From Mycobacterium angelicum (GTDB lineage Bacteria; Actinomycetota; Actinomycetes; Mycobacteriales; Mycobacteriaceae): a stretch of DNA of 64,000 bases. Each line of letters starts with the position of its first letter. Position 1 is the first letter of the stretch. The position numbers were made by a program, and so were the translations under genes. The notes beneath the pieces were generated by a model. That model saw nothing but the letters and a program-made list of their open reading frames with translations. It was not told the DNA's origin and did no database searches. This document shows positions 52,416 through 61,387 of this stretch, one piece after another. The stretch spans positions 62,001 to 126,000 of the forward strand of contig NZ_MVHE01000004.1 in assembly GCF_002086155.1 (NCBI RefSeq), given 5' to 3'.

Positions 52416-53941
52416 GCGCTGACCACCTTCGACGGACGCCGGCCGAGTTAGCTGACCTGCATGCGTTGCCGGTCCGATCCCAAGACCGCGTGTTTGCCGA
52501 GTCACCCGACGAGATCGCGCACGCGATCATGCACGACTTCGCCGAGAACAACCCGGACATGTCTGCCCGCCATGGGATTCGGACATGGCAGAAGCGCGTC
52601 GCCCAGGTTGTGGCAATCGCCTGCGTCGTCGGCGCGGTGCTGGCGCCCTCGGTGCTCCTGGTGGCCCTGCTCGCCGTCACGACGGTCATCGTGCTGGTGT
52701 CGTTCGTCGTCGCGATGGCCGGTCTGCAGTATTCGTTCGGCAAGGGTCGGGGACGCGCGCCGGTCCCGCAACTGGCCGACGAACAGCTGCCCACTTACAC
52801 CGTGCTCGTCCCGGCATACCGCGAGGAAGAGGTGATCGGTGACCTGGTCGGATGCCTGGCCAAGCTGAACTATCCGGCCGACCGGCTCGAGGTGCTCTTC
52901 CTGGTGGAGACCACCGACTTCGAGACGCTGGACGCCATCACCGCGGCCAAGCCGCCGTCGTACATGCGGGTGGTGCCGGTGCCACCGGGACCGCCGCGCA
53001 CCAAGCCGCGTTCGTGCAACGCGGGGTTGCTGGTCGCCAAGGGCGAATTGCTGGTGATCTTCGACGCCGAGGACCGGCCGGAACCCGATCAGCTGCGCAA
53101 GACCGCCGCGCTGTTCGCCGCCAACTCCGGCCGGCTGGCCTGCGTCCAAGCGGTGTTGCAGACCAGCAACGTGCGGACCAACCTGCTCGCGCACTGCTTC
53201 GGCGTGGAATACGCCCGCCGTTTCCGCCTGACGGTTCCTGGCCTGGCCGCGCTCGGCGCGCCCTTCCCGCTGGGCGGGACCAGCAACCACTTCCGCACCG
53301 AGGTGCTGCGTGAGGTCGGCGGCTGGGACGCCTGGAACGTCTCGGAGGACGCCGATCTGGGTATGCGCCTGCACGCCTTGGGTTACCGATCAGACGTCGT
53401 CGACTCCGTCACCTACGGTGACGCGCCGGATCGGTTGCGGGACTGGATATCCCAGCGTACCCGTTGGCACAAGGGATTCATGCTGACTGCGCTCGTGCAC
53501 ACCAGGACACCGCGCGAGACGATCCGCCGGTTCGGCCCGCACGGCCTGCTGACCCTGGTGGTCTTCGTTCTCGGTATGCCGGTCCAATTCCTCGCTCAGA
53601 CAATGATTTTCGGACTCAGCATCGCCGACACGTTCGGCTACGGCGGCGTGCTGGGAGTGGAAGTCGACCCCGCCGCCATCGGCACGGTCCAGGCCGTCAG
53701 CACGGTGACCTGGTTGGTGGCGACCTATCTGGCCTACGGCGAGCAACGGGGCAGCCATCTGCGCGCGATCGCCGCATTGCCCGTGTACTGGGTGGCACAC
53801 TGGGCCGCCGCGTGGCGCGCCCTCTATCAACTCATCACCGCGCCCTTCCTGTGGGAGAAGACAGCACACCGCGGTGCCGTTACGACCGGGCTCGCAGCAA
53901 ACGGTGAGCGATTGCCCTTGACGGCCTATGGGGCCGCGTAA
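52412..53941 (+). CDS. Family 2 processive-type glycosyltransferase
   Basis: This is a 509-residue membrane glycosyltransferase. Two N-terminal helices (about 65-115) precede a GT2 domain with TYTVLVPAYREEEVIGDL, acid pair FDAEDRPEPDQ, EDADLGMRLH and QRTRWHKGFM, the D,D,D,QxxRW set of cellulose- and chitin-synthase-like enzymes. C-terminal membrane segments follow. The start is TTG 52412, overlapping the first MFS stop; a longer frame upstream is antisense noise. It would build or extend a polysaccharide or glycolipid, with the MFS genes on either side. Not part of the Rv0841-Rv0845 order I know. Confidence 0.87.
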   Translation: MSADHLRRTPAELADLHALPVRSQDRVFAESPDEIAHAIMHDFAENNPDMSARHGIRTWQKRVAQVVAIACVVGAVLAPSVLLVALLAVTTVIVLVSFVVAMAGLQYSFGKGRGRAPVPQLADEQLPTYTVLVPAYREEEVIGDLVGCLAKLNYPADRLEVLFLVETTDFETLDAITAAKPPSYMRVVPVPPGPPRTKPRSCNAGLLVAKGELLVIFDAEDRPEPDQLRKTAALFAANSGRLACVQAVLQTSNVRTNLLAHCFGVEYARRFRLTVPGLAALGAPFPLGGTSNHFRTEVLREVGGWDAWNVSEDADLGMRLHALGYRSDVVDSVTYGDAPDRLRDWISQRTRWHKGFMLTALVHTRTPRETIRRFGPHGLLTLVVFVLGMPVQFLAQTMIFGLSIADTFGYGGVLGVEVDPAAIGTVQAVSTVTWLVATYLAYGEQRGSHLRAIAALPVYWVAHWAAAWRALYQLITAPFLWEKTAHRGAVTTGLAANGERLPLTAYGAA

Positions 53942-53950
53942 GCCCGCGCT

Positions 53951-53968
53951 GTCCCCCGATCGGGGGAA
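53951..53968. promoter_or_regulatory. Palindrome, copy 4
   Basis: GTCCCCCGATCGGGGGAA differs from the consensus GTCCCCCGATCGGGGGAC only in the last base. It lies 71 bases before the second MFS start, with CCGATCGG 41 bases further (53992-53999), as at copy 3. Confidence 0.6.
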
Positions 53969-54038
53969 CGGGCGTTCGTCTCATTGTCGGACCGATCGGA
54001 GGTACTGGCCGCAGCCCAACGCCTCTACCTTGGCTTTT

Positions 54039-55331
54039 GTGTCCAACGTGGCAGCCGTCACAGTTCTGGATCGGGTACCGATGACCGATCCGGTACTGAC
54101 GGCCGCCAAGCCCGACCGGGTTCGCTATCCCGCGGTGATCTGGGTGCTGCTGGGCGGCAGCCTGCTGGTGCGCGCGGCCGGGTTCGCCTATCCCTTCCTG
54201 GCCTTTCACGTGGCAGAACGCGGCAATGCCGCCGGCGCGGTCGGCCTGGTTCTTGCCGGCTTCGGTCTGGGCTGGGCAGCCGGACAACTGCTCTGCGGGT
54301 GGCTGGTCGACCGGCTCGGCGCCCGCCCGACGCTGGTGGCGACCATGTCGGTGGCGGCCACCACGCTGGTTCTGCTGGCCGGCGCGCACACCGTCCCGGC
54401 ATTGCTGGCCGGAGCGCTGATCGCCGGCCTGGTTTGCGATGCGCCACGTCCGGTGCTGGGTGCCGCGATCACCGCGCTGGTTTCCGATCCCGGTCAGCGC
54501 GCGAAGCTCGACAGTTTGCGGTTCGGCTGGATTCTGAACGTCGGGGCCGGGATCGCCGGCGGCGTCGGCGGTCTGTTGGCGGGCTGGTGGGGTACCCCGG
54601 TGCTCTACTGGATCAACGGCATCGCGTGCGCCGGCTTCGCGATAGTTGCGGCCCGTTTCATCCCGAGTGGCTCCGTGCCGAGCATGACCGCGAAAGCCGG
54701 TTACCGCCAAGCGTTTTCGGACACGCGCCTAGTTCTGCTGTGCGTATCGAGCGTGGCCACGCTCACCGCGATGATGGGTTTCATCACGGCGGTGCCGATG
54801 CTGATGCGCGCATGCGGATTGGGCGCCGGGGCTTACGGCTTCGTGCAGTTGGTCAATGCGCTGGCGGTCACCGCGCTTACGCCGTTGCTGACGCCGTGGC
54901 TGAGCAAACAGCTGGCGACTCGTACCAGGCTGGACGTCCTGGCCGGCGCCGGAGTGTGGATGACGGCATGCATGGCAGCGGCCGCACTGGCCCACACCAC
55001 GGCCGGTTTCGCTTTGGCTACGGCCGCGGGCGCGCCCGCGGAGATCGCCTGGTTTGTGGTCGGCGCCGGCTTGGTGCACCGAATTGCGCCGGCCGCCAAT
55101 GCCGGTCGCTATCACGGCACGTGGTCGATGACGACAGCGATCTCCGCGGTCATCGCCCCGCTCCTGGCGTCGTGGAGCCTCGGGCATGGCGGACGTCTAC
55201 TGGTTGCCGCCGCCGCGGTGACCGTCGGTTTGCTCGGTGCGGCGTTGTGCCTGCCGATGGCACGAGTTCTGGCCGGTGCCAAGGAGTTTCCGGCCTACAG
55301 GAGGGAGCCGGCATATGACATGCACGCGTGA
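54039..55331 (+). CDS. MFS transporter, copy 2 (Rv0842-like)
   Basis: This is a 430-residue major facilitator transporter, the same length as M. tuberculosis Rv0842 when started at GTG 54039. The helix 2-3 motif is GWLVDRLGARPTL. It is paralogous to the protein at 51009 over its full membrane region. ATG 54081 is a shorter alternative start. It overlaps the following E1-alpha-like gene by 17 bases. Substrate unknown. Confidence 0.87.
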   Translation: MSNVAAVTVLDRVPMTDPVLTAAKPDRVRYPAVIWVLLGGSLLVRAAGFAYPFLAFHVAERGNAAGAVGLVLAGFGLGWAAGQLLCGWLVDRLGARPTLVATMSVAATTLVLLAGAHTVPALLAGALIAGLVCDAPRPVLGAAITALVSDPGQRAKLDSLRFGWILNVGAGIAGGVGGLLAGWWGTPVLYWINGIACAGFAIVAARFIPSGSVPSMTAKAGYRQAFSDTRLVLLCVSSVATLTAMMGFITAVPMLMRACGLGAGAYGFVQLVNALAVTALTPLLTPWLSKQLATRTRLDVLAGAGVWMTACMAAAALAHTTAGFALATAAGAPAEIAWFVVGAGLVHRIAPAANAGRYHGTWSMTTAISAVIAPLLASWSLGHGGRLLVAAAAVTVGLLGAALCLPMARVLAGAKEFPAYRREPAYDMHA

Positions 55332-56274
55332 AGGGCTGACCGCGACCCTGCCCAGTCATCTGCAGCTCTATCGGCGCATGTGGATGCTTCGGTTGCTCGA
55401 CATGGCTCTGGAAGAGCTGCACATCGAAGGTTTGATCAGCCAACCGGTGCCGGTGGCCTTCGGCCAGGAAGCGGTGGGTGTCGGTGCCACCGCGGCGTTG
55501 GTCGAAGGGGATGTCGCGATCACCACCCATCGCCCGCAGGCCCCACATGTCGGGCTGGGCAGCCGGCTCGGTCCGCTGATCGCAGAGATGATGGGGCGCT
55601 GCGGCGGCGGGCATGACGCCGTCGATTCTCCCCGCGTCCTGGAGCAACCGCCGTTGTTGGCCATCGGACACGGCTATACGCAGTGGCTGGACGACAACGG
55701 CCGGATCACCCTGTGCGTCACCGAGGACGGCGACGTGGATTCGGCTTCCTTCAACGACGCCGCGAACGTCGCCGTGGTTTGGCAACTTCCGGTGGTGATT
55801 CTCGTCGAGAACATCCGTCCGGCGTTGAGCGCCCGGCCGGACGGTTACGTGCCGGACACCCAGCTGTACCGCAAGGCGGCCTACTACGGGATGCCGGGCG
55901 TATCGGTTGACGGCAACGACGTCGAAGCGGTCCGGGACTGCGTGGCCCTGGCCGTAGAACGCGCCCGCGCCGGCGGAGGTCCCACCCTGGTCCAGGCCAT
56001 CACCTACCGGACGATCGATTTCGACGAGTCCCAGCGCGGCGGCTATCACGATCCGGTCGGGTCGGCGCGGTTCTTGGACCCGTTGGTCTTCGCCAGAAGG
56101 CGGCTCATCGCCGGCGGTGCCAGCCAGGTGCGGCTGGACCAGGTGGAAGAGGCGGCGCGCCGCGAGGTGTCCGAGGCCGTGGCCTACGCCAAGGCCAGAC
56201 CGCCCCGGCTGGACAGCGGTGAACTCAGCCAAACGGCGGGCGAGGCGGACGGACAGGCCGAGACCCGCTTCTAA
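55315..56274 (+). CDS. Orphan E1-alpha-like dehydrogenase component (Rv0843-like)
   Basis: This is a 319-residue protein related to the alpha subunit of thiamin-diphosphate 2-oxo acid dehydrogenases. YRRMWMLRLLDMALEELH and FGQEAVGVGATAAL are typical. The TPP motif, normally GDG with a following NN, reads EDGDVDSASFNDAANVAVVW and then VILVENI, so it is altered. No E1-beta, E2 or E3 gene is beside it. ATG 55315 has AGGAGGG upstream inside the MFS gene. The partner and activity are unknown; M. tuberculosis has the same orphan. Confidence 0.8.
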   Translation: MTCTREGLTATLPSHLQLYRRMWMLRLLDMALEELHIEGLISQPVPVAFGQEAVGVGATAALVEGDVAITTHRPQAPHVGLGSRLGPLIAEMMGRCGGGHDAVDSPRVLEQPPLLAIGHGYTQWLDDNGRITLCVTEDGDVDSASFNDAANVAVVWQLPVVILVENIRPALSARPDGYVPDTQLYRKAAYYGMPGVSVDGNDVEAVRDCVALAVERARAGGGPTLVQAITYRTIDFDESQRGGYHDPVGSARFLDPLVFARRRLIAGGASQVRLDQVEEAARREVSEAVAYAKARPPRLDSGELSQTAGEADGQAETRF

Positions 56275-56349
56275 AGCCGGCTGCCGGGTGCGCCCCGCGC
56301 CGTGGCGAGTGACCCGGTCCGCGGTTCCCGTGAGTACGGTGTTGCGGTA

Positions 56350-57570
56350 GTGAACGCCAGCGATATCGAACTGGAACGGGTGCGCACAGTTCACCAGTTG
56401 CGCTCCTACCGCATTGTTGCGGTGCTGCGCGTCGCTCTGCTCGGGTTCATGGTGGTCGCGATGTTCGTCAGCTCCCCGAAATCGGAGTGGCCCAGTCAGA
56501 CCACGTTGATCGCCTTCTACTCGTTCGCCGCGCTGTGCGCACTGGTGCTGGCGTACGTGCCGTTCGACCGATTCGGGATGGGCCGTATGTCCGGCGCCGG
56601 CCGGTTCGAGCCGTTCGTCTTCACCATCATCGACGTGGTGGCGCTGACGGGGTTTCAGCTGCTGTCCACCGACGGAATCTTTCCGATCTTGATCATGACC
56701 CTGTTGCCGGTCCTGGTGGGGCTCGACGTCTCGTCGCGACGCGCGGCGGTGGTACTCACCGTGACCTTGATCGGGTTCGCCATCGCCGGACTTCAGGACC
56801 GGTTGGTGGTGCGTTCGCTGCTATGGCCGGATACGGGGTTTCTCTTCGCGCTTTATGCGTTTCTGTGCTGCATAGCGATGGTCGCGGTGCGCATCGAGGA
56901 GCGGCGGGTGCGCTCGGTCGCGGCCCTGAGCGCGCTGCGCGAGGAGTTGCTCGCCGAGACGATGACCGCCACCGAAGTGCTGCAACGCCGGATCTCCGAG
57001 GCCATCCACGACGGACCGTTGCAAGACGTGCTCGTCGCGCGGCAAGAGCTCGTCGAGCTGGAGACCGCTGCCCCCGGCGACGAGCGGGTGGGCCACGCGC
57101 TGGTCGCGTTGCAAAGCGCCTCAGAGCGACTGCGGCAGGCCACCTTCGAGCTGCATCCGGCCGTTCTGGCGCAGGTCGGACTGGGTGCCGCGGTACAACA
57201 GCTGGCCGCCTTCACCGCTGCGCGGTCGGGAATCGAGATCACCACCGATATCGACTACCCGGTCCGCAGCGCCAACGATCCCATCCTTTTCGGTGTGGCC
57301 CGGGAGCTGCTGTCCAATGTGGTACGGCATTCGCACGCCAAGCATGCGTCGGTCAGCCTTGCGGTCTCCGATGGGACAAGCGTCCTGGACATCGCCGACG
57401 ACGGGGTGGGCGTCAGCGACGACACCATGGCGCGCCGCCTCGGCCAGGGGCATATCGGCCTCGCGTCGCACCGGGCGCGGGTCGACGCCGCCCGCGGAAT
57501 ATTGGTCTTCATGGAAACGTCGGCGGGCACCCGCGTCCTGGTGGAGTTACCCCTACGATGCCTGAACTAG
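56350..57570 (+). CDS. narS: NarS-type sensor histidine kinase, copy 1
   Basis: This is a 406-residue membrane kinase with about six N-terminal helices (20-180) and no large extracellular domain. The HisKA_3 box follows with phospho-histidine H220 in EAIHDGPLQDVL, then an HATPase domain (ADDGVGVSDDTMARRLGQGHIGLASHRARV). It is like M. tuberculosis NarS (Rv0845). I start it at GTG 56350; an earlier GTG at 56302 is in frame. Its stop overlaps the convergent narL stop by four bases. It probably phosphorylates that regulator. Confidence 0.85.
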   Translation: MNASDIELERVRTVHQLRSYRIVAVLRVALLGFMVVAMFVSSPKSEWPSQTTLIAFYSFAALCALVLAYVPFDRFGMGRMSGAGRFEPFVFTIIDVVALTGFQLLSTDGIFPILIMTLLPVLVGLDVSSRRAAVVLTVTLIGFAIAGLQDRLVVRSLLWPDTGFLFALYAFLCCIAMVAVRIEERRVRSVAALSALREELLAETMTATEVLQRRISEAIHDGPLQDVLVARQELVELETAAPGDERVGHALVALQSASERLRQATFELHPAVLAQVGLGAAVQQLAAFTAARSGIEITTDIDYPVRSANDPILFGVARELLSNVVRHSHAKHASVSLAVSDGTSVLDIADDGVGVSDDTMARRLGQGHIGLASHRARVDAARGILVFMETSAGTRVLVELPLRCLN

Positions 57571-58217
57571 TCGAGCAACCCCTGTCGCATCGCCTCGGCG
57601 ACGGCCGCCGCGCGATCGCTGACGCCGAGCTTCTCGTACAGCCGCTGCACATGGGTCTTGACCGTGGACGGCGCCACGTACAACTCGGCCGCGATCGCCG
57701 GGATGCTCTGGCCGCGGGCGATGCGGTTGAGCACCTCGCGCTCGCGTGCGCTGAGCACCGGGGCCATCGGTGCCGCCCGTTGCCGAATCTCGCCGGCAAG
57801 CCCTCCGACCAGCGAAGGTGCCACCACATCGCGGCCCTTGGCGCAATCGAGCACCGCCTTGACGATCTCGGTGCGGGTGGAATCTTTCAGCAGGAATCCG
57901 GCGGCGCCCTGTTGCAGCGCCTGGTAGACAATCGCCGATTCGTCATGCGCCGAAATCAGCAGCACTCGGGTGGGCAGGTCATAGCTGCGTACCGCCGCGG
58001 CCACTTGCGCACCGTCCATTCCGGGCATGCGGTAGTCCAGCAATGCGACGTCGGGCAGGTGCGCCTTGATCAACTCAAGCGCAGCCGCGCCGTCGTCAGC
58101 CTCCCCGACAACGTTCACCGAGCCGCTCAACGAAAGCGCCCGAACAACGCCCTCGCGAAACAGCGGGTGATCGTCGCCGACCACCACGCGCACTTTCTCG
58201 GGCTTGGTCATTTCCAT
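57567..58217 (-). CDS. narL: NarL-type response regulator
   Basis: This is a 216-residue response regulator, the same length as Rv0844c. The receiver has D15/D16, phospho-acceptor D61 in ALLDYRMPGMDG and K111 in FLLKDS. The LuxR-type helix-turn-helix is LSAREREVLNRIARGQSIPAIAAELYVAPSTVKTHVQRLYEKLG. It lies between two paralogous kinases, convergent with the first and divergent from the second. GTCCC/GGGAC-rich palindromes nearby are candidate targets. Confidence 0.93.
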   Translation of the reverse strand: MEMTKPEKVRVVVGDDHPLFREGVVRALSLSGSVNVVGEADDGAAALELIKAHLPDVALLDYRMPGMDGAQVAAAVRSYDLPTRVLLISAHDESAIVYQALQQGAAGFLLKDSTRTEIVKAVLDCAKGRDVVAPSLVGGLAGEIRQRAAPMAPVLSAREREVLNRIARGQSIPAIAAELYVAPSTVKTHVQRLYEKLGVSDRAAAVAEAMRQGLLD

Positions 58218-58419
58218 GCAGCGCCGACCATGGCGACGAGTTTAGCCGCTTGCCCGCAAAGTGCCGTTAACAATCGCGCGATGGGCATGTCGAGAGTTTG
58301 CTCCGAAGGAACGCCACCGTTACCACTCTGGTGTCCGCACGCGACGGGGTCAAGCGACTCGCAACAGACTTCCGCACTGAGCCAACAGGAGATGGACTCG
58401 CCAACCGCAACCACGGAGT

Positions 58420-59670
58420 TTGGAGGATCGTGATGAGTACGGTGTCCCTGTGGTGTTGACCAGCGACGTAGAACTGGATCGGGTGCGGCGGGCGCACCAA
58501 CTACGTTCCTACCGAATCGCTTCGGTGCTGCGGCTGGGCGTGGTGTTGCTCATGGTCGCCGCCATGCTGATCGGCACCCGCAGGTCCGAATGGGTCCAGC
58601 AGTCCGTGATGATCATTTTGTACTCGTTCGCTGCGCTGGGTGCTGTGATACTGGTGTTTTCCCCGCTGCGGCAATGGATACGCCTGGGCCCACTGGCCGG
58701 CATGAGCCGCTATGAGCCGTTTGCGTTCACCGCGATCGATGTGTTGGCGCTGACCGGATTTCAGTTGCTGTCTACCGACGGCATCTATCCGCTGCTGATC
58801 ATGACGCTGCTGCCGGTCCTGGTGGGCCTTGACGTTTCGACGCGGCGCGCGGCAGTGGTGCTGGCATTCACGCTCGTCGGATTCGCGGTCGCGGTGATCG
58901 AGGATCCGGTGATGGTGCGTGCCATTGGGTGGCCGGAAGCCATTTTCCGGTTCCTGCTGTATGCATTCCTGTGCGGCACGGCCTTGGTGGTGGTGCGTAT
59001 CGAGGAGCGTCATGCCCGCTCGATCGCCGGATTGAGTGCGCTGCGCGAGGAATTGCTTGCCCAGACGATGACGGCCTCGGAGGTGTTGCAGCGCCGGATT
59101 TCGGAGTCCATCCACGATGGCCCGCTGCAGGATGTGCTGGCCGCGCGCCAGGAACTCATCGAGCTCGACACCGCCTCGCCCGGCGATGAGCGGGTGGGAC
59201 GGGCACTGGCCGGGCTGCAGAGCGCGTCGGAGCGATTGCGGCAGGCCACTTTTGAGTTGCATCCGGCAGTCCTCGAGCAGGTTGGGCTGGGTGCTGCCGT
59301 GCAACAGCTGGTCACGTTCACCGCCCAGCGCTCGGGCATCAAGATCACCAGCGACATCGACTACCCGGTACGCAATGCCATCGACCCCATCGTATTTGGC
59401 GTCGCTCGCGAATTGCTGTCCAACGTCGTGCACCACTCGCGGGCGAAGAACGCGTCGGTCACCCTCGGGCTGACCGACGGCAGATGCGTTTTGGATGTGG
59501 CCGACGACGGCGTGGGCATCACCGGTGAAACCATGGCGCGCCGCCTCGGGGAGGGCCACATCGGGCTGGCATCGCACCGGGCACGCGTCGACGCCGCCGG
59601 CGGGGCGTTCATCTTCCTCGATACGCCTACGGGCACACATGTCTGCGTGGAATTGCCGCTCAAGACCTGA
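58420..59670 (+). CDS. NarS-type sensor histidine kinase, copy 2
   Basis: This is a paralogue of the kinase at 56350 along its whole length: the same membrane N-terminus, the phospho-histidine box ESIHDGPLQDVL and the HATPase block ADDGVGITGETMARRLGEGHIGLASHRARV. The frame runs from TTG 58420; GTG 58450 or TTG 58456 would align with the start chosen for copy 1. It is divergent from narL. M. tuberculosis has a single kinase gene here. The two may sense different signals and share one regulator. Confidence 0.85.
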   Translation: MEDRDEYGVPVVLTSDVELDRVRRAHQLRSYRIASVLRLGVVLLMVAAMLIGTRRSEWVQQSVMIILYSFAALGAVILVFSPLRQWIRLGPLAGMSRYEPFAFTAIDVLALTGFQLLSTDGIYPLLIMTLLPVLVGLDVSTRRAAVVLAFTLVGFAVAVIEDPVMVRAIGWPEAIFRFLLYAFLCGTALVVVRIEERHARSIAGLSALREELLAQTMTASEVLQRRISESIHDGPLQDVLAARQELIELDTASPGDERVGRALAGLQSASERLRQATFELHPAVLEQVGLGAAVQQLVTFTAQRSGIKITSDIDYPVRNAIDPIVFGVARELLSNVVHHSRAKNASVTLGLTDGRCVLDVADDGVGITGETMARRLGEGHIGLASHRARVDAAGGAFIFLDTPTGTHVCVELPLKT

Positions 59671-59753
59671 GTGTGAATCCTGGGCGCTGTAGCTGGCGGT
59701 GTGCCGCCCAGCGCGCACACTGAAAGCCCTGAATTCACACCCGATTCCCGGGA

Positions 59754-61373
59754 CTACTGCTGGTCGACGGACTTCCCGGTGGCCGCGGCGTATCCGGCGC
59801 GATAGCCGAAAACCATTGCCGGGCCGATGGTTCCGCCGGCACCGCCGTATGCCCGCCCGGTCACTCCCGCCATCGCATTGCCCGCGGCGAACAGTCCGGG
59901 TATGGGCTCGCCTTGGCCCTTGACGTGCAGCACCCGGCCGTCGCGGTCGGTGCGGGGTCCACCCTTGGTTCCCATCGCGCCCGCACACACCGGCACCGCA
60001 TAGTAGGGGGCGCTGTCGATGGGGCCCAGGGTTTTTCCGGCGACGGTGCTCGCGCTGTCGTCGCCCCAATAGCCGTCGTAGGCGCTGGAGCCGCGGCCGA
60101 AGTCGGGATCGGAACCCGCGGCGACATTGCGATTCCAGCGCGCGACGGTTTCGGCCAGGCCGTCGGCGTCGATGCCGGTCTTTGCGCCCAATTCGGCCAG
60201 ATCGGCAGATTCGCAGAACCATTGCGGAACCGCTTCCCCGCGAGCAACGCCCAGAAATCCATAGCGCTGCAAGTGGATTGAATCGAAGACTATCCAGCCG
60301 CGATCGTTGACGTAGCCGTTGCGGGGATCGAGGTAGTGGAACGCGCCGGCCATCGAGTTGTAATCGCAGGCCTCGTTGACGAATCGCCGCCCGGCCCGGT
60401 TGACGATGATGCTGCGCGGCCGGGTTCGTTCCAGCCGGACGCTGCGGCTGCGCTGTTTGCCGTCGATGGTGTCGTCGGGGATGCGCACGATCGGTACCCA
60501 CCACGCTTCGCCCATGTTGGCCAGGTCGGCGCCCTGCGCCATCGCCATGCGCAGCCCGTCACCGGTGTTGTTCGGTGGTGAAACCGCGCCGTGCATGGGG
60601 CCGCGCAGAAAGGCTTGCACCAGAACGGGATCCCATTCGAAGCCGCCGGTGCCCAGTACGACGCCGCGCCGCGCGCGCACGGTGATGTCCCGCCCGTCGT
60701 GGGCGATCCGCACCCCGGTGACTTCGCCGGACTCCGCGATGAGTTCCTCGGCGCGCGCCTTGGTCGCCGGCGCCACGCCGGCGTCGAGCAGGCCCTCCAG
60801 CAGCCCGGCGATCAGTGCGGTGCCGGCCACGCACAATTCGCCCGAGCGCTCGATGTCGGCGTGCAGACGGGCCCTGGTCTCGGCGTCGAAACCGACATTG
60901 GACCAGTCGGCGGGGAACGACGTGATCCGCCCGGCCCAGTCGCCCAGCCGGTTGAGATCGAAGGGCGCCGCGCTCAGGGAGCGGCCTCCGGTAGGTTGTC
61001 CGCCGGGCAATTCGGGCTGGTAATCGGGGAAGCCTTCGGCGATGTCGAAGCGCAGGCCGCTGTGTGCCTCGACGAAGTCGAGCATTGCCGGACCGGTCCG
61101 AACGAACGTCTCCACCAGGGCGTCATCCATCGAACCCAACGACTGCGCGCGCAGATATTGCAGTGCGTCGGCGATGGTCAACTCCCGGTCGGGGCAGCGG
61201 CGATGGGCGGGGATCCACACGATTCCGCCCGACACCGCCGTGGTGCCGCCGACAGTTGCGGCCTTCTCGTACACCTGAACCGCGGCGCCGCAGTGCGCCG
61301 CCGTCAGCGCGGCGGTGAGGCCTGCGCCGCCGGTACCGAGCACCACCACGTCGCATTCCTCGTCCCACCTCAT
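59754..61373 (-). CDS. FAD-dependent KSTD/fumarate-reductase-type dehydrogenase
   Basis: This is a 539-residue flavoprotein of the 3-ketosteroid delta1-dehydrogenase/fumarate reductase family. The FAD site is VVVLGTGGAGLTAALTAAHCGAAVQVYEKAATVGGTTAVSGG, and the C-terminal block is AYGGAGGTIGPAMVFGYRAG. I start it at ATG 61373; the open frame upstream runs across the IclR gene. Direction and neighbours (IclR regulator, ring-cleavage hydrolase, hydroxylase) suggest ketone-ring catabolism, though the steroid link is not shown. Confidence 0.88.
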   Translation of the reverse strand: MRWDEECDVVVLGTGGAGLTAALTAAHCGAAVQVYEKAATVGGTTAVSGGIVWIPAHRRCPDRELTIADALQYLRAQSLGSMDDALVETFVRTGPAMLDFVEAHSGLRFDIAEGFPDYQPELPGGQPTGGRSLSAAPFDLNRLGDWAGRITSFPADWSNVGFDAETRARLHADIERSGELCVAGTALIAGLLEGLLDAGVAPATKARAEELIAESGEVTGVRIAHDGRDITVRARRGVVLGTGGFEWDPVLVQAFLRGPMHGAVSPPNNTGDGLRMAMAQGADLANMGEAWWVPIVRIPDDTIDGKQRSRSVRLERTRPRSIIVNRAGRRFVNEACDYNSMAGAFHYLDPRNGYVNDRGWIVFDSIHLQRYGFLGVARGEAVPQWFCESADLAELGAKTGIDADGLAETVARWNRNVAAGSDPDFGRGSSAYDGYWGDDSASTVAGKTLGPIDSAPYYAVPVCAGAMGTKGGPRTDRDGRVLHVKGQGEPIPGLFAAGNAMAGVTGRAYGGAGGTIGPAMVFGYRAGYAAATGKSVDQQ

Positions 61374-61387
61374 GCCCTGATATCCCT

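Noticed and set aside
53984..55318. 444-codon open frame on the plus strand in the second frame
   Set aside because: It overlaps the MFS transporter in another frame and reads as an Arg/Gly-rich shadow; the MFS frame has membrane segments and a paralogue.
58501..60504. 667-codon frame on the minus strand
   Set aside because: It spans parts of the second kinase and the KSTD-like gene in wrong frames; composition is that of a shadow.
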